Both the position numbers and the translations under genes were made by a program. Below the pieces are notes generated by a model, which searched no databases, was not told the DNA's origin, and was given only the letters and a program-made list of their open reading frames with translations. Below are positions 28,859-39,124 of a stretch of 64,000 bases of DNA, piece by piece. This DNA comes from Helicobacter sp. 13S00477-4 (GTDB lineage Bacteria; Campylobacterota; Campylobacteria; Campylobacterales; Helicobacteraceae), in NCBI RefSeq assembly GCF_002272785.1, contig NZ_MLAS01000003.1:59355-123354 (forward strand), given 5' to 3'. How positions within the stretch are numbered: position 1 is the first letter of the stretch; the number at the start of each line of letters is the position of its first letter.

Positions 28859-30862
28859 TTAAGATATAAATACATTACTGATAACAGCTGGGTATTTTTT
28901 AAGTTTTTTAAATAAAAATTTCCTCACTACATTTCTGATTTCATTTTCTAAAGTTCTTTGATTTGTGAACATCTCTTTTTTTGCTGCTTTAATATACAAA
29001 TCTAATGTGTTTTCAATTTCTTTAATAAATTCTTTTTCTTCCATAGGGCCAACAATGCCCAAAGTAGAAATCTTGGTATTTTTAAGTAATTTTTGCTCTT
29101 GGGCAGAAACAAAAGTTGTAATTATTGCAACACCACAATCTGCAAGATCCTGCCTATCTAAAACTACATTATTATCAATCTGTCGATTCATTTGATTATC
29201 AATATAAGTTTTGCCACTTTTAATTGTCCGTACCTTTCTAATATATCCCGGATTGACTTCAACTTGATCTCCATCTTCCATCAGATAAATATTTTTTTCA
29301 GGAACTCCACATTTAATAGCGGTATCACGGTGTTTGGACACATGATTATATTCCCCATGAATTGGCAAGAAAAATTTTGGCTTAATCAAACGCAACATTA
29401 ATTTTTGCTCTTCTTGTGCAGCATGACCACTCACATGGATTTCACTAAAGTCCTGATATGCGACCCTTGCACCAGCTTTCATCAAAAAATTTAACACATT
29501 TGAAACAGATCCTTCATTTCCTGGTATTGCTTTTGCAGATATGATTATCATATCAGTAGGCTTGATCTTAATATGACGATGTTCATCAGTAGCCATTCGA
29601 TAAAGTGCACTCATTGTTTCTCCTTGCGATCCTGTAGTTACAATAAGTATTTCTTCATCTGGATATTTACTGACCTCATGAGCCTCAATAAATAGATTCT
29701 GAGGCAATTCAATGTATCCAAGCTCCCTGGCAATATCAAGATTTTTTTCCATTGAACGACCTATGACAGCAACCTTGCGATTATATTTTATACCATAAGT
29801 AATAGCCTGATAAACACGATGGATATTGGAAGAAAATGTACTCATAATTACCCTACCTTCAGCACCCTTAAAAAGTGCATCAAATGTAGGTCCTACACTT
29901 GCCTCACTTGCAGTAACCCCTGTTTTATGAGAATTAGTAGAATCGCTCAAAAGGAGCATCACCCCTTCTTCTCCATAATGTGCTAATCTATGCAAATCTG
30001 TAGGCAAATTGTCAATAGGAGTATGATCAATTTTAAAATCTCCAGTATGAAGGATAATACCAGCCTCCGTACGGATAGCCAATGCAGATGCATCAATAAT
30101 AGAATGTGTTATATGAATCCACTCCACTTCAAAATCGCCTATCCTAATAGGGTATCTTTTTTGGACAATTTTAAAGAAAGATCGATATTTCTTCAATCCA
30201 TGTTCATCAAATTTATTGCCTATCATCCCTAATGCAAGCGGAGTACCATACAAAGGAAATTGCAATTGTTTATATAAATAAGGTACTGCACCTATGTGAT
30301 CTTCATGTGCATGCGTGATAACCACACCCGCAATCTTGTCTTTAATCGCAAACAAATAACTAAAATCAGGGATTAAAATATCCACTCCATGCATATTTTC
30401 TTCTGGGAAACTCATACCCACATCAATGACAATAGCAGAGTTTTCTGTCTCCATCACCATCATATTCCCACCTATTTCTCCAAGACCGCCAAGTGGAGTG
30501 ATACGAACTTTAGCTTTAGTATTGAGATTGAGTTTATAATGAGGATTCAGGCTATTTTTTTGAATGCGATTGTTTGCTTCTACACCTTTTTTAAGGTCTT
30601 TATGGAATCCTAAATTGCCTCTTTCATTGACACTTTGAACATTTGTAACACCATTTTTAAACTCAATTGGGTTATCATTTTGAGTCATAGGATTATTGGC
30701 ATTTTTATTTTTTCCTACCCAACGACGAGGACGGGATTGATGTTGTTGATCTTGTTGTGTCTCTTTATTATTTTCTTTTCTAAATCTTGGTTTAAAAAAT
30801 CTCTTTTTTTGTCCTTCTACTCCTGTACCCGTTTGGTTAGTGTTGTTGTTGTTATTTTCCAT
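28859..30862 (-). CDS. rnj: Ribonuclease J
   Basis: 667 residues. A basic Asn/Gln/Lys-rich extension of about 130 residues, including a run of five Asn, precedes the metallo-beta-lactamase core. That core shows ITPLGGLGEIGGN, the metal motif THAHEDHIGA, LHTGDFKIDHTP, the beta-CASP region with DSTNSHKTG, and SGHAAQEEQ plus LPIHGEYNH. Such an extension is typical of Helicobacter RNase J, which works with the RhpA helicase as the main mRNA degradosome. The start lies inside the 3' end of rsmA (11-base overlap). Confidence 0.93.
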   Translation of the reverse strand: MENNNNNTNQTGTGVEGQKKRFFKPRFRKENNKETQQDQQHQSRPRRWVGKNKNANNPMTQNDNPIEFKNGVTNVQSVNERGNLGFHKDLKKGVEANNRIQKNSLNPHYKLNLNTKAKVRITPLGGLGEIGGNMMVMETENSAIVIDVGMSFPEENMHGVDILIPDFSYLFAIKDKIAGVVITHAHEDHIGAVPYLYKQLQFPLYGTPLALGMIGNKFDEHGLKKYRSFFKIVQKRYPIRIGDFEVEWIHITHSIIDASALAIRTEAGIILHTGDFKIDHTPIDNLPTDLHRLAHYGEEGVMLLLSDSTNSHKTGVTASEASVGPTFDALFKGAEGRVIMSTFSSNIHRVYQAITYGIKYNRKVAVIGRSMEKNLDIARELGYIELPQNLFIEAHEVSKYPDEEILIVTTGSQGETMSALYRMATDEHRHIKIKPTDMIIISAKAIPGNEGSVSNVLNFLMKAGARVAYQDFSEIHVSGHAAQEEQKLMLRLIKPKFFLPIHGEYNHVSKHRDTAIKCGVPEKNIYLMEDGDQVEVNPGYIRKVRTIKSGKTYIDNQMNRQIDNNVVLDRQDLADCGVAIITTFVSAQEQKLLKNTKISTLGIVGPMEEKEFIKEIENTLDLYIKAAKKEMFTNQRTLENEIRNVVRKFLFKKLKKYPAVISNVFIS

Positions 30863-31661
30863 ATTCTTTAGCCTTTAGATTTTCAAATATTTGGTGATAA
30901 GTCGTTGTTGTAACTTCGTGTGCTCTAATATTTTCTCCAATTGAGAACCTTTCAAACAAAATCTGCAAAAATGTTTTATCATATCTACTTGCAAGATTAT
31001 TGAATAATTTTTTTCTAGGGGAGCAAAAAGCAACTTTGAGCATCTCTTCAAAACCATCTTGCAATATAGTTATATTTTTCCTCATCATAAATACTGACGA
31101 AGTAACCTTAGGTGCAGGATAAAAGGCTTCTTTAGGAACATCAAAAAGCATTTGAGGCTGTCCTAGTGTATGGGTTATAACACTTAAAGCACAAAATTCT
31201 CTTTCTTTACTCTTGGCACAAAACTTTTGAGCGACTTCCTTTTGAGTCATCACTACAAAACCTTTACATTGAGGATCTCTCAATACTTTCAGTAAGATAT
31301 GAGAAGCAATATAATAAGGAAGATTGGAAACCAAAATATATTCTTTTTTATCCAACCAACCTTTATCATAAGATATTTGTAAAACATCCTGACAAATCAG
31401 CTCAAGTCTACCAGCAACAATCAGAGGGTCATATTTTTGCACAAGAAGAGAACACAAGTCTTTATCGACTTCATAGGCTTTAAGCTTATAAAGCTCAAGC
31501 AACCTATCTGTTAAATCACCCAAGCCAACCCCAATTTCTACTATCTTCTCACCTTGAGATATATTGGGAATGGATTGGATAATCCTATTTATATATGATA
31601 TATCTTTTAAAAAATTTTGCCCAAATTTTTTTTTAGGAGTATGTTGAATTTCTCTCTCCAT
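30852..31661 (-). CDS. rsmA: 16S rRNA dimethyladenosine transferase RsmA/KsgA
   Basis: 269 residues. KKFGQNFLKD at the N-terminus, the SAM site VEIGVGLGDLTDRLLE, and the adenine-binding SNLPYYIASHI (NLPY) mark the KsgA family, which dimethylates two adjacent adenines at the 3' end of 16S rRNA. The C-terminal helical domain is present. The ribosome site is weak (TATGGAAAT). First gene of rsmA-rnj-kdsD. Confidence 0.93.
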   Translation of the reverse strand: MEREIQHTPKKKFGQNFLKDISYINRIIQSIPNISQGEKIVEIGVGLGDLTDRLLELYKLKAYEVDKDLCSLLVQKYDPLIVAGRLELICQDVLQISYDKGWLDKKEYILVSNLPYYIASHILLKVLRDPQCKGFVVMTQKEVAQKFCAKSKEREFCALSVITHTLGQPQMLFDVPKEAFYPAPKVTSSVFMMRKNITILQDGFEEMLKVAFCSPRKKLFNNLASRYDKTFLQILFERFSIGENIRAHEVTTTTYHQIFENLKAKEYGK

Positions 31662-31747
31662 ATTTCCATATTCTTTGTAATATTTTTAAATTTAAATTCT
31701 ATCTATTTTTTCTCTATTTGTAAATAGTAAATAAGGTCGGAAAATAA

Positions 31748-31753
31748 TATAAT
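31748..31753 (+). promoter_or_regulatory. hisF: Probable -10 element of hisF
   Basis: A perfect TATAAT lies 31 bases before the GTG start of hisF, with the TGGAG ribosome site between them. It would drive hisF, the nucleosidase-like gene and rlmN. Confidence 0.45.
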
Positions 31754-31778
31754 GCTATAAGAATTCTGGAGAAAAAAT

Positions 31779-32549
31779 GTGAATTATTTTGCAAAACGTA
31801 TCATTCCATGTTTGGATATTGATAATGGAAAAGTTGTAAAAGGTACAAACTTTATCAATATCAAAGAAATGGGCGACCCCACATCAATGGCAAAAAAATA
31901 CAATGATGAAGGTGCTGATGAATTAGTCCTATTAGATATCAGTGCAACCTATCAAGAACGAAATACAATGATAAATGTTGTTTCTTCTGTGGCAAAAGTT
32001 ACTTTCATACCCCTAACTATAGGAGGCGGTATTAGGAACCTTGATGATATTTATCGACTCTTAGAGGCTGGTGCTGATAAAATCAGTCTTAATAGCATCG
32101 CTATCAAAAATCCAGAGCTTATTACCCAAGCAGCAAAAAGATTTGGCACACAATGTGTTGTTGTTGCGATTGACACTAAAAAAGACCCTTCAAAAGACAA
32201 TAAAAGAAAAGTATACATACAAGGAGGCAGGCAATATTCAGGGAAAGAGCTTACTGTTTGGGCAAAAGAAGTATACGATCGTGGTGCTGGAGAAATACTA
32301 CTTACCAGTATGGATACAGATGGTACTAAAAAAGGTTATGATACTCAAGCACTTGAATCCATTAAAAAACTCATAAATATCCCCATTATTGCTAGTGGTG
32401 GTGCAGGTAAAAAAGAGGATTTTTTAGAAATTTTTCAAAAAAATATTGCTGATGCTGCACTAGCAGCAAGTATTTTTCATCAGGATGAAATTAAAATCTC
32501 AGGACTAAAAAATTATCTTAAAATCAATAAAATACCCATAAGGATATGA
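31779..32549 (+). CDS. hisF: Imidazole glycerol phosphate synthase cyclase subunit HisF
   Basis: 256 residues with a GTG start 7 bases after TGGAG. All HisF hallmarks are intact: RIIPCLDIDNGKVVKG with the first catalytic Asp, LTIGGGIRNLDD, VAIDTKK with the second, LLTSMDTDGTKKGYD and ASGGAG. It uses ammonia from HisH to make IGP and AICAR. No other his gene is in the window. Some HisF/HisH copies in related bacteria serve sugar amidation, but those usually sit in glycan loci, so histidine synthesis is preferred. Confidence 0.92.
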   Translation: MNYFAKRIIPCLDIDNGKVVKGTNFINIKEMGDPTSMAKKYNDEGADELVLLDISATYQERNTMINVVSSVAKVTFIPLTIGGGIRNLDDIYRLLEAGADKISLNSIAIKNPELITQAAKRFGTQCVVVAIDTKKDPSKDNKRKVYIQGGRQYSGKELTVWAKEVYDRGAGEILLTSMDTDGTKKGYDTQALESIKKLINIPIIASGGAGKKEDFLEIFQKNIADAALAASIFHQDEIKISGLKNYLKINKIPIRI

Positions 32550-33095
32550 ATGTTCATTTGTGCAGGAAAAACTGAAAATTTTAATTTTGCAAAATCAGTT
32601 GGCATTGGATTGATAGAAAGTGCTATTAATCTAAGTAAAATCTGTAGCTATGATTTTATTGACTCTCTTATCTTTATTGGAACGGCAGGATCTTATGATA
32701 CACAAAATAAAATCCTTGATATCTACATAAGTACACAATCAACACAAATAGAAGCCAGTTATACAAATCAACAGAGCTATACGCCTATAGACAATCAAAT
32801 TCAATCTGAACCTAAAAATGTTCCATGTGAAACAAAAAATCTCATCGTCAATTCAAGTAATTATATTCATACAAATACAGATTTTTCTAAAAAAATGTTA
32901 ACTGCTGGTATAATGCTAGAAAATATGGAATTCTTTTCTGTAATGAAAACAGCACAAAGCTTCAATATTGAGTGTTATGGGATATTTTGCATTACTAATT
33001 ACTGCAATCCAAATGCTCATCAAGATTTTTTGACAAATCACCAAAAGGCAAAAGAAAAACTAGAATCTTTTGTGCGAAAAAATTATATTTTATGA
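32550..33095 (+). CDS. Putative purine nucleoside phosphorylase / nucleosidase family protein
   Basis: 181 residues, short for the PNP/UDP phosphorylase family. Visible family parts are FIGTAGSYD (nucleoside-phosphate loop) and [14 protein letters not shown], which matches the purine-site ENMExxA element, followed by [11 protein letters not shown]. The last stretch carries Asn where MTA/SAH nucleosidases have the catalytic Asp (ISD). A central 55-residue part rich in Thr, Gln and Asn looks like a degenerate or lineage-specific insertion. Start directly follows the hisF stop. It may correspond to the small protein called PunB in H. pylori; activity is not assured. Confidence 0.6.
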   Translation: MFICAGKTENFNFAKSVGIGLIESAINLSKICSYDFIDSLIFIGTAGSYDTQNKILDIYISTQSTQIEASYTNQQSYTPIDNQIQSEPKNVPCETKNLIVNSSNYIHTNTDFSKKMLTAGIMLENMEFFSVMKTAQSFNIECYGIFCITNYCNPNAHQDFLTNHQKAKEKLESFVRKNYIL

Positions 33096-33102
33096 GACTT
33101 CA

Positions 33103-34173
33103 ATGAAAAAAAATATTTATGACTACACACTTAATCAGCTACAAATTATGTTTCAACCTTCTTTTCGTGCAAAACAAATCTATCAATGGCTATATATCCA
33201 GTATGAAAATGATTTTTCAAAAATGCAAAACCTCCCAAAATCAATGCGAGAAAATTTGAATAATAATTATATAATCAAAAATTTAGAAATCTTACATATT
33301 GAAACTAGTAAAGATGGCAGCAAAAAATATTTATTTAAAACAAAGGATAACTTAACTTTTGAAAGCGTACTGATAAAAATGAGGGATAAAAAATATGACA
33401 ATAATGGCAAAATTATTGAAAGTGAAAAATGGACTTTTTGCCTCTCTAGCCAAATAGGTTGTAAAGTTGGGTGTACCTTTTGCTACACAGCAAAAGGTGG
33501 CTTTGTCCGCAATTTAAGCAGTGGAGAAATCGTCGAACAAGTAGTTCAGCTCAAAAAAGATAATGCAATCCTGCCAGAAAAAAGAATCAATATTGTATAT
33601 ATGGGGATGGGAGAACCTCTCAACAATATTCAAAATGTAACCAATGCAATCAAAATCTTAAGTGAACTAGATGGGTTATCAATATCAACAAGGAGACAAA
33701 CTATCTCTACAAGTGGTATTACACCTAAAATTAGGGAATTGGGAAATATGAATTTGGGAGTTCAACTCGCTATTTCACTGCATGCTGTTGATAACAATCT
33801 CAGGAGTAAACTTATTCCAATGAACAAAGCTTACAATATTGAAAGTGTTATAAATGCTGTAAAAGCATTTCCTATTGATGAACGAAAAAGGGTTATGTTC
33901 GAATATTTAGTCATCAAAGATATCAATGATGACCTTACAAGTGCTAAAAAACTCTTACAACTTCTCAATGGAATAAAAGCAAAGGTTAATCTCATCTTGT
34001 TTAATCCTCACGAAGGATCAGAATTTCAAAGACCCGAAATAAAAAAAGTAAAACAATTTGCTGATTTTCTAATTCAAAAGGGTCTTTTATGTACAATCAG
34101 AGAATCTAAAGGTATTGATATAAGTGCAGCCTGCGGTCAATTAAGAGAAAAAGAATTGGCAAAGACATCCTAA
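33103..34173 (+). CDS. rlmN: Dual-specificity 23S rRNA/tRNA A-methyltransferase RlmN
   Basis: 356 residues from ATG 33103; the frame extends 33 bases upstream, but the family N-terminus begins at [14 protein letters not shown]. It is a radical SAM enzyme: [14 protein letters not shown] holds the CxxxCxxC cluster ligands near residue 117, GEIVEQV and GMGEPLNN follow, and the C-terminal Cys in ISAACGQL is the methyl-carrying catalytic residue. It methylates A2503 of 23S rRNA and A37 of some tRNAs. It overlaps no longer ORF and ends 42 bases before a small membrane protein gene. Confidence 0.94.
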   Translation: MKKNIYDYTLNQLQIMFQPSFRAKQIYQWLYIQYENDFSKMQNLPKSMRENLNNNYIIKNLEILHIETSKDGSKKYLFKTKDNLTFESVLIKMRDKKYDNNGKIIESEKWTFCLSSQIGCKVGCTFCYTAKGGFVRNLSSGEIVEQVVQLKKDNAILPEKRINIVYMGMGEPLNNIQNVTNAIKILSELDGLSISTRRQTISTSGITPKIRELGNMNLGVQLAISLHAVDNNLRSKLIPMNKAYNIESVINAVKAFPIDERKRVMFEYLVIKDINDDLTSAKKLLQLLNGIKAKVNLILFNPHEGSEFQRPEIKKVKQFADFLIQKGLLCTIRESKGIDISAACGQLREKELAKTS

Positions 34174-34215
34174 GAAATTGTTCCACGTAGAACATTTAAA
34201 AAATAAAAAGGAAAT

Positions 34216-34317
34216 ATGATGGATATATTAGATTCTAGTCTGTTAATATTCTTGATATTGGTATTTGTTTTTGGGGTAGGATATTACCTCTGGATTGTCT
34301 TAAGAAACAAGGAGTAA
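34216..34317 (+). CDS. 33-residue single-pass membrane protein
   Basis: ATG ATG starts 5 bases after AAAAAGGA and codes for a peptide with about 6 polar residues, one hydrophobic helix (LLIFLILVFVFGVGYYLWIV) and a charged tail LRNKE. The next gene's ribosome site GGAG overlaps its last codons, so the three genes rlmN, this one and queH form a unit. It resembles the very short DUF3149-type membrane peptides in size and layout, but I cannot confirm a family. Confidence 0.6.
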   Translation: MMDILDSSLLIFLILVFVFGVGYYLWIVLRNKE

Positions 34318-34319
34318 CA

Positions 34320-35471
34320 ATGTTGGTACATATTTGTTGTTCAGTAGATAGCCACTATTTTTTGAGCGAATTGAAAAAAATCTATCCTGATGAAAATTTT
34401 ATAGGTTATTTTTATAATCCTAATATCCATCCAAAAAGTGAGCATGACTTACGATTTGCAGATGTCAAAAGAAGTTGCAATATGCTCGGTATTAAACTTA
34501 TTGAAGGAGAATATGATACACAGAATTGGTTTAAAAATGTCAAGGGACTAGAATGCGAACCAGAAAAAGGAGAACGGTGTACACAATGCTTTGACATTCG
34601 TCTGATAAAAAGTGCTTCCATAGCCAAAGCTATGAATGAACAAAAATTTACCACTACTTTACTTTCAAGTCCAATGAAAGAACAAGAAAAACTTTATGCA
34701 CAAGGGGATGATATTGCACAAAAAAATGGCTTGGAATTCATTAAAGTAAATGTTCGTGCAAATGGGGGGACTCAAAAACAAAATGAATTAGCCAAAGAAG
34801 ATAAGCTTTATAGGCAAAATTATTGTGGCTGTAAATTTGCTCTTGAACAACAAAGGAATAAACAAAATAAAATTTCTCTTGAAATGATTAGTGATATAGG
34901 TTCTCAAATACTTCCAGGAAGTATTGAAGAAAGACGAGAAATTTTTGCCCACAGAGACTATTTAGAAAAAAATAATAAAGAATATATTTTATCACAAAGG
35001 AAATATATTGTATGGAGACTTTTGAATGCAAAAATCCTATTAGGTGAAAATCATTTATCTGCATATATTATTGCCAAATCACAAAACAAAAAAGATACCA
35101 AAACAGGTTCTGTAATTTGGATAAAACCAAATCTTTTTGAAAATATATCTAAATATTATACACTCAAAGAAAAAATTCAAAAATATGAAAATGAAAAATA
35201 CCTTGTAGGATATTCAAAAAAAGATGATAGTCTCTTTGTCCATCTCAAATTACTCAACCTTATTTTAGATACTTCTTATCAAAGCATTGAAGAATTATTA
35301 TATCATCCACCAAAATATGATGAAGAAATATTTTTTAGGAATATTTTATGTGGATATGAAAGTATCAATCCCATTATAATCATTGATAAAATATTTTCTG
35401 GGAGTGTTCGCATTAATATTCAATCCATCTTTCAAGAAGAATCAATCTTTAGAGTAATAGAAAATTTGTAA
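34320..35471 (+). CDS. queH: Epoxyqueuosine reductase QueH with C-terminal extension
   Basis: 383 residues. The first 180 match QueH (DUF208): HICCSVDS with paired cysteines, GYFYNPNIHPKSEH, ERCTQCFDIRL, FTTTLLSSPMKEQEKLYAQG and YRQNYCGCKFAL, which supply the iron-sulfur ligands. QueH reduces epoxyqueuosine to queuosine in tRNA. The last 200 residues are a second, Lys- and Ile-rich region with no motif I know, so the protein is nearly double the usual QueH length. GGAG lies 5 bases before the ATG. Confidence 0.85.
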   Translation: MLVHICCSVDSHYFLSELKKIYPDENFIGYFYNPNIHPKSEHDLRFADVKRSCNMLGIKLIEGEYDTQNWFKNVKGLECEPEKGERCTQCFDIRLIKSASIAKAMNEQKFTTTLLSSPMKEQEKLYAQGDDIAQKNGLEFIKVNVRANGGTQKQNELAKEDKLYRQNYCGCKFALEQQRNKQNKISLEMISDIGSQILPGSIEERREIFAHRDYLEKNNKEYILSQRKYIVWRLLNAKILLGENHLSAYIIAKSQNKKDTKTGSVIWIKPNLFENISKYYTLKEKIQKYENEKYLVGYSKKDDSLFVHLKLLNLILDTSYQSIEELLYHPPKYDEEIFFRNILCGYESINPIIIIDKIFSGSVRINIQSIFQEESIFRVIENL

Positions 35472-35533
35472 TTAGAATATATTTTGCTAAAATTACAAAT
35501 ATTTAAAGAAAGCCAATGTTAAAAAGGTCACAG

Positions 35534-35989
35534 ATGATGGATATCAATAATATCAAAAAAATACTCCCCCACCGTTACCCAATGCTTTTGGTTGATAGGA
35601 TCACACATTTAGAACCCAATCAAAACATAAAAGCATATAAAAATATTACTATCAATGAAGAAGTTTTTTTAGGGCATTTTCCAAAACAGCCTATTTATCC
35701 CGGAGTAATGATTGTCGAAGGAATGGCTCAAGCTGGAGGCGTATTAGCATTTGTGAGTACTTGGGGTGATGATATTAAGGTGGCAGAAGATAAAATAGTC
35801 TACTTTATGACAATAGATAAAGTAAAATTCCGCATACCTGTAACACCTGGAGATAAACTTGAATATCACTTAAATGTCATCAAGCATAAAGGTAGTGTAT
35901 GGCAACTAGAAGGCAAAGCTTTTGTAGATGAAAAAATGGTTGCTGAAGCCGAATTAAAAGCAATGGTGGCAGATAGGAAAAAGGACTAA
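35534..35989 (+). CDS. fabZ: 3-hydroxyacyl-ACP dehydratase FabZ
   Basis: 151 residues from ATG 35534. An upstream ATG at 35516 exists, but AAAAAGG lies within that extension at the right distance for 35534. The hot-dog fold active site is clear: ILPHRYPMLLVDR (His) and GVMIVEGMAQAGG (Glu). It dehydrates 3-hydroxyacyl-ACP in fatty acid elongation. First of the fabZ-lpxA-clpX-mreB-mreC series shared with HP1376-HP1372. Confidence 0.94.
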   Translation: MMDINNIKKILPHRYPMLLVDRITHLEPNQNIKAYKNITINEEVFLGHFPKQPIYPGVMIVEGMAQAGGVLAFVSTWGDDIKVAEDKIVYFMTIDKVKFRIPVTPGDKLEYHLNVIKHKGSVWQLEGKAFVDEKMVAEAELKAMVADRKKD

Positions 35990-35995
35990 ATTATA

Positions 35996-36799
35996 ATGAT
36001 GAATCAAAAAATGATAGCTCAAAATGCCATCATCAAAAAAGGTGCAAAAATATCTCAAAATGTTGAAATTGGCGATTTTTGCATTATTGGTGAAAATGTA
36101 GAAATTGAAGAGGGTTGTAAACTATACAATAATGTAACGATTCTGGGGAATACCAAAATCGGAAAAAACACAACCATATTTCCTTATGCAGTATTAGGGA
36201 CAATCCCTCAAGACCTAAAATATGAAGGTGAAGAAGTCGAACTTATTATTGGGGAAAATAATCTTATTCGAGAACATTGTATGATAAATCCAGGCACAAA
36301 AGGCGGGATCAACAAAACCATTATTGGAAATCAAAATCTTTTGATGGCATATGTACACATAGCACACGATTGCATTATCGGAAATCAATGTATCCTAGCC
36401 AATAATGCAACACTAGGAGGGCATATTACAATTGGGGATTATGTCAATATTGGCGGAATGACACCCGTACACCAGTTTGTACAGATTGGAGATGGGGCAA
36501 TGATAGCAGGAGCATCTGCGCTTACCCAAGATATCCCTCCATTTTGTATGGCAGAAGGCAATAGGGCAATCATCAGAGGACTCAACAAACACCGTATGAG
36601 GAAATTGTTTTCTCACGAAGATATTGACTTTATCAGTCAGCTTTATAAAAAACTTTTTTCAGGAAATGCCCCTATCAGAGAAGTGGCACAAAATGAAATC
36701 ATAAACGATCCTCAAAATGAATATGTATTAAAAATATGCAATTTTATACTACAATCTCAAAGAGGCATTCCAATCAGAAAAGGTTCGTTAAATGAATAA
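35996..36799 (+). CDS. lpxA: UDP-GlcNAc acyltransferase LpxA
   Basis: 267 residues of hexapeptide-repeat beta helix followed by a C-terminal helical part. It transfers the 3-hydroxyacyl chain in the first step of lipid A synthesis. The catalytic His is in [13 protein letters not shown] near residue 122; [18 protein letters not shown] and [24 protein letters not shown] sequence (here HRMRK) are typical. Overlaps clpX by 8 bases. Confidence 0.95.
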   Translation: MMNQKMIAQNAIIKKGAKISQNVEIGDFCIIGENVEIEEGCKLYNNVTILGNTKIGKNTTIFPYAVLGTIPQDLKYEGEEVELIIGENNLIREHCMINPGTKGGINKTIIGNQNLLMAYVHIAHDCIIGNQCILANNATLGGHITIGDYVNIGGMTPVHQFVQIGDGAMIAGASALTQDIPPFCMAEGNRAIIRGLNKHRMRKLFSHEDIDFISQLYKKLFSGNAPIREVAQNEIINDPQNEYVLKICNFILQSQRGIPIRKGSLNE

Positions 36800-38066
36800 A
36801 AATAGACACTGTAGCTGGTGCGATAAACCGGAAACATTAGAACGAGTAATATTCTCATCAAATACAAATATAAGCGGTATTGAGTCCCATATTTGTCAAG
36901 ATTGCATAAAAGTCCTTTATGACATTATATTTGGAGAGAAAAAAGCCCATCAAAGCCCATCAAAAGAAATAGCAGATTTTGACAAAATACTTTCTCCAAA
37001 AGAACTCAAAAAAACCTTAGATGAATATGTGATAGGTCAAGAAAATGCAAAAAAAGTATTTTGTGTAGCCGTATACAACCATTATAAAAGAATATTATCT
37101 AATGATTTAATCGATGAAGAAGATGATATTGAAATTTCAAAATCCAATATCCTACTAATAGGACCAACAGGAAGTGGAAAAACTTTAATGGCTCAAACAT
37201 TAGCAAGATTCTTGAACATCCCTATTGCAATTTGTGATGCCACAAGCCTCACAGAAGCTGGTTATGTTGGCGAAGATGTTGAAAATATCCTCACCCGATT
37301 ACTACAAGCTGCAGATGGGGATGTAGAAAAAGCTCAAAAAGGAATTGTTTTTATTGATGAAATTGATAAAATATCAAGGTTATCAGAAAATCGATCTATC
37401 ACTAGAGATGTTTCTGGAGAAGGAGTGCAACAAGCACTTTTAAAAATCATTGAAGGCAGTTTGGTCAATATCCCTCCAAAAGGTGGACGAAAACATCCTA
37501 ATCAAGATTTTATCCAAATAGATACAAGCAATATTTTATTTATTTGTGGTGGTGCTTTTGATGGCTTAAGCGAAATCATCAAAAAACGATCCGGCAGCAA
37601 TACTTTAGGTTTTGAGAGTGATAAAAAAAATATAAATGAAGAAGAAAATGTCCTACACCTAGTCGAACCTGATGATTTGATAAATTTTGGACTCATACCT
37701 GAACTCATCGGAAGACTTCATGTCATCACAACCTTAGAAAGTATCACAAAAGAAGCAATGATAGCTATACTAACAAAACCTAAGGATGCTATCATCAAAC
37801 AATATCAAAAACTATTTAAAATTGATGGTGCTGAATTGATTTTTGAAAAAGATGCTATAGAAAAAATAGCTCAGCTAGCACTAGCTAGAAAAACTGGTGC
37901 AAGAGGACTTAGGGCAATTATTGAAGAATTCAGCACTGATATTATGTTTGACCTGCCCGAGCTAGAAGGATATGAGGTTATAATAACAAAAGATTGTGTT
38001 ACAAAAGCATCAAAACCACTATTGATAAAAAAGAAAAAAATCTCTCAAAATAATAAAGGAGCATAA
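36792..38066 (+). CDS. clpX: ClpXP unfoldase subunit ClpX
   Basis: 424 residues. An N-terminal zinc-binding domain (CSWCDK and CQDC) is followed by the AAA+ core with [32 protein letters not shown] and the sensor 2 stretch [13 protein letters not shown]. The ClpP-docking IGF loop reads LGF here. It unfolds substrates for ClpP. Overlap with lpxA and an ATAATG junction to mreB show operon membership. Confidence 0.95.
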   Translation: MNKNRHCSWCDKPETLERVIFSSNTNISGIESHICQDCIKVLYDIIFGEKKAHQSPSKEIADFDKILSPKELKKTLDEYVIGQENAKKVFCVAVYNHYKRILSNDLIDEEDDIEISKSNILLIGPTGSGKTLMAQTLARFLNIPIAICDATSLTEAGYVGEDVENILTRLLQAADGDVEKAQKGIVFIDEIDKISRLSENRSITRDVSGEGVQQALLKIIEGSLVNIPPKGGRKHPNQDFIQIDTSNILFICGGAFDGLSEIIKKRSGSNTLGFESDKKNINEEENVLHLVEPDDLINFGLIPELIGRLHVITTLESITKEAMIAILTKPKDAIIKQYQKLFKIDGAELIFEKDAIEKIAQLALARKTGARGLRAIIEEFSTDIMFDLPELEGYEVIITKDCVTKASKPLLIKKKKISQNNKGA

Positions 38067-39106
38067 TGATATTAGATAAAATAATAGGGCTATTCTCTCA
38101 TGATATAGCTATAGATTTAGGTACAGCAAATACTATTGTATTATTAAAAGGGCAAGGGATTATTATTAATGAACCTTCAATAGTTGCTGTCAAGACAAGT
38201 AGATATGACAGAGATGGCGAAATACTAGCAGTTGGGCACGAAGCAAAAGAAATGATAGGCAAAACACCCGGGGGAATCCAAGCCATCAGACCAATGAAAG
38301 ATGGCGTCATTGCTGATTTTGACGTCACAGAAAAAATGATCCGCTACTTCATTGAAAAAGCGCACAAAAGAAAATCACTCATCAGACCTCGCATAATGGT
38401 CTGTGTGCCTTACGGTTTGACAGGAGTGGAAAGAAAAGCCGTCAAAGAATCTGCAATGAGTGCAGGTGCAAGGGAAGTATTCCTTATTGAAGAACCGATG
38501 GCAGCTGCCATCGGAGCAGGACTACCCATCAGAGAACCACAAGGAAGTCTTATTGTCGATATTGGTGGTGGGACAACCGAGATTGGTGTTATTTCATTAG
38601 GTGGGCTTGTTATTAGCAAATCAATACGAGTTGCAGGTGACAAATTAGATGTGGCAATTGTTGATTACATCCGCAAAAAATATAATCTACTTATCGGCGA
38701 ACGAACTGGCGAAGAAATAAAAATTCAAATCGGTTCAGCCTCCCCTCTAGAAACTCCATTGACAATGCAAGTAAAAGGCAGAGATCAGGTCAGCGGACTT
38801 CTCAATACTGTAGAGCTAACAAGTGAAGATATAAGAGACTCTATCAAAGATCAACTCAGAGAAATAAGCAATGCTTTAAAAAATGTCTTAGAATCTGTCC
38901 CGCCAGATTTGGCTGGTGATATTGTTGAAAATGGCATTGTATTAACAGGAGGAGGGGCACTCATAAGAGGACTGGACAAATATCTTTCTGATATCGTAAA
39001 ACTACCTGTGTATGTAGGCAATGAACCATTGCTTGCAGTAGCCAAAGGAACTGGAAAGGCTATTGAAGAACTTGATTTATTGCATCATATTGGTGCGAAT
39101 GATTGA
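38066..39106 (+). CDS. mreB: Rod shape-determining protein MreB
   Basis: 346 residues, bacterial actin. [23 protein letters not shown], the [19 protein letters not shown] segment, [14 protein letters not shown] and [17 protein letters not shown] are all present. AAAGGAG precedes an ATG that shares one base with the clpX stop. It guides lateral wall growth together with MreC. Confidence 0.97.
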   Translation: MILDKIIGLFSHDIAIDLGTANTIVLLKGQGIIINEPSIVAVKTSRYDRDGEILAVGHEAKEMIGKTPGGIQAIRPMKDGVIADFDVTEKMIRYFIEKAHKRKSLIRPRIMVCVPYGLTGVERKAVKESAMSAGAREVFLIEEPMAAAIGAGLPIREPQGSLIVDIGGGTTEIGVISLGGLVISKSIRVAGDKLDVAIVDYIRKKYNLLIGERTGEEIKIQIGSASPLETPLTMQVKGRDQVSGLLNTVELTSEDIRDSIKDQLREISNALKNVLESVPPDLAGDIVENGIVLTGGGALIRGLDKYLSDIVKLPVYVGNEPLLAVAKGTGKAIEELDLLHHIGAND

Positions 39107-39124
39107 TAAAATAAGTTATTTTGG

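Noticed and set aside
31779..32549. HisF as a sugar-amidation (flagellin or LPS) paralogue
   Set aside because: All catalytic residues of true HisF are present and no HisH-like or PseA-like gene is adjacent; histidine synthesis is the simpler reading.
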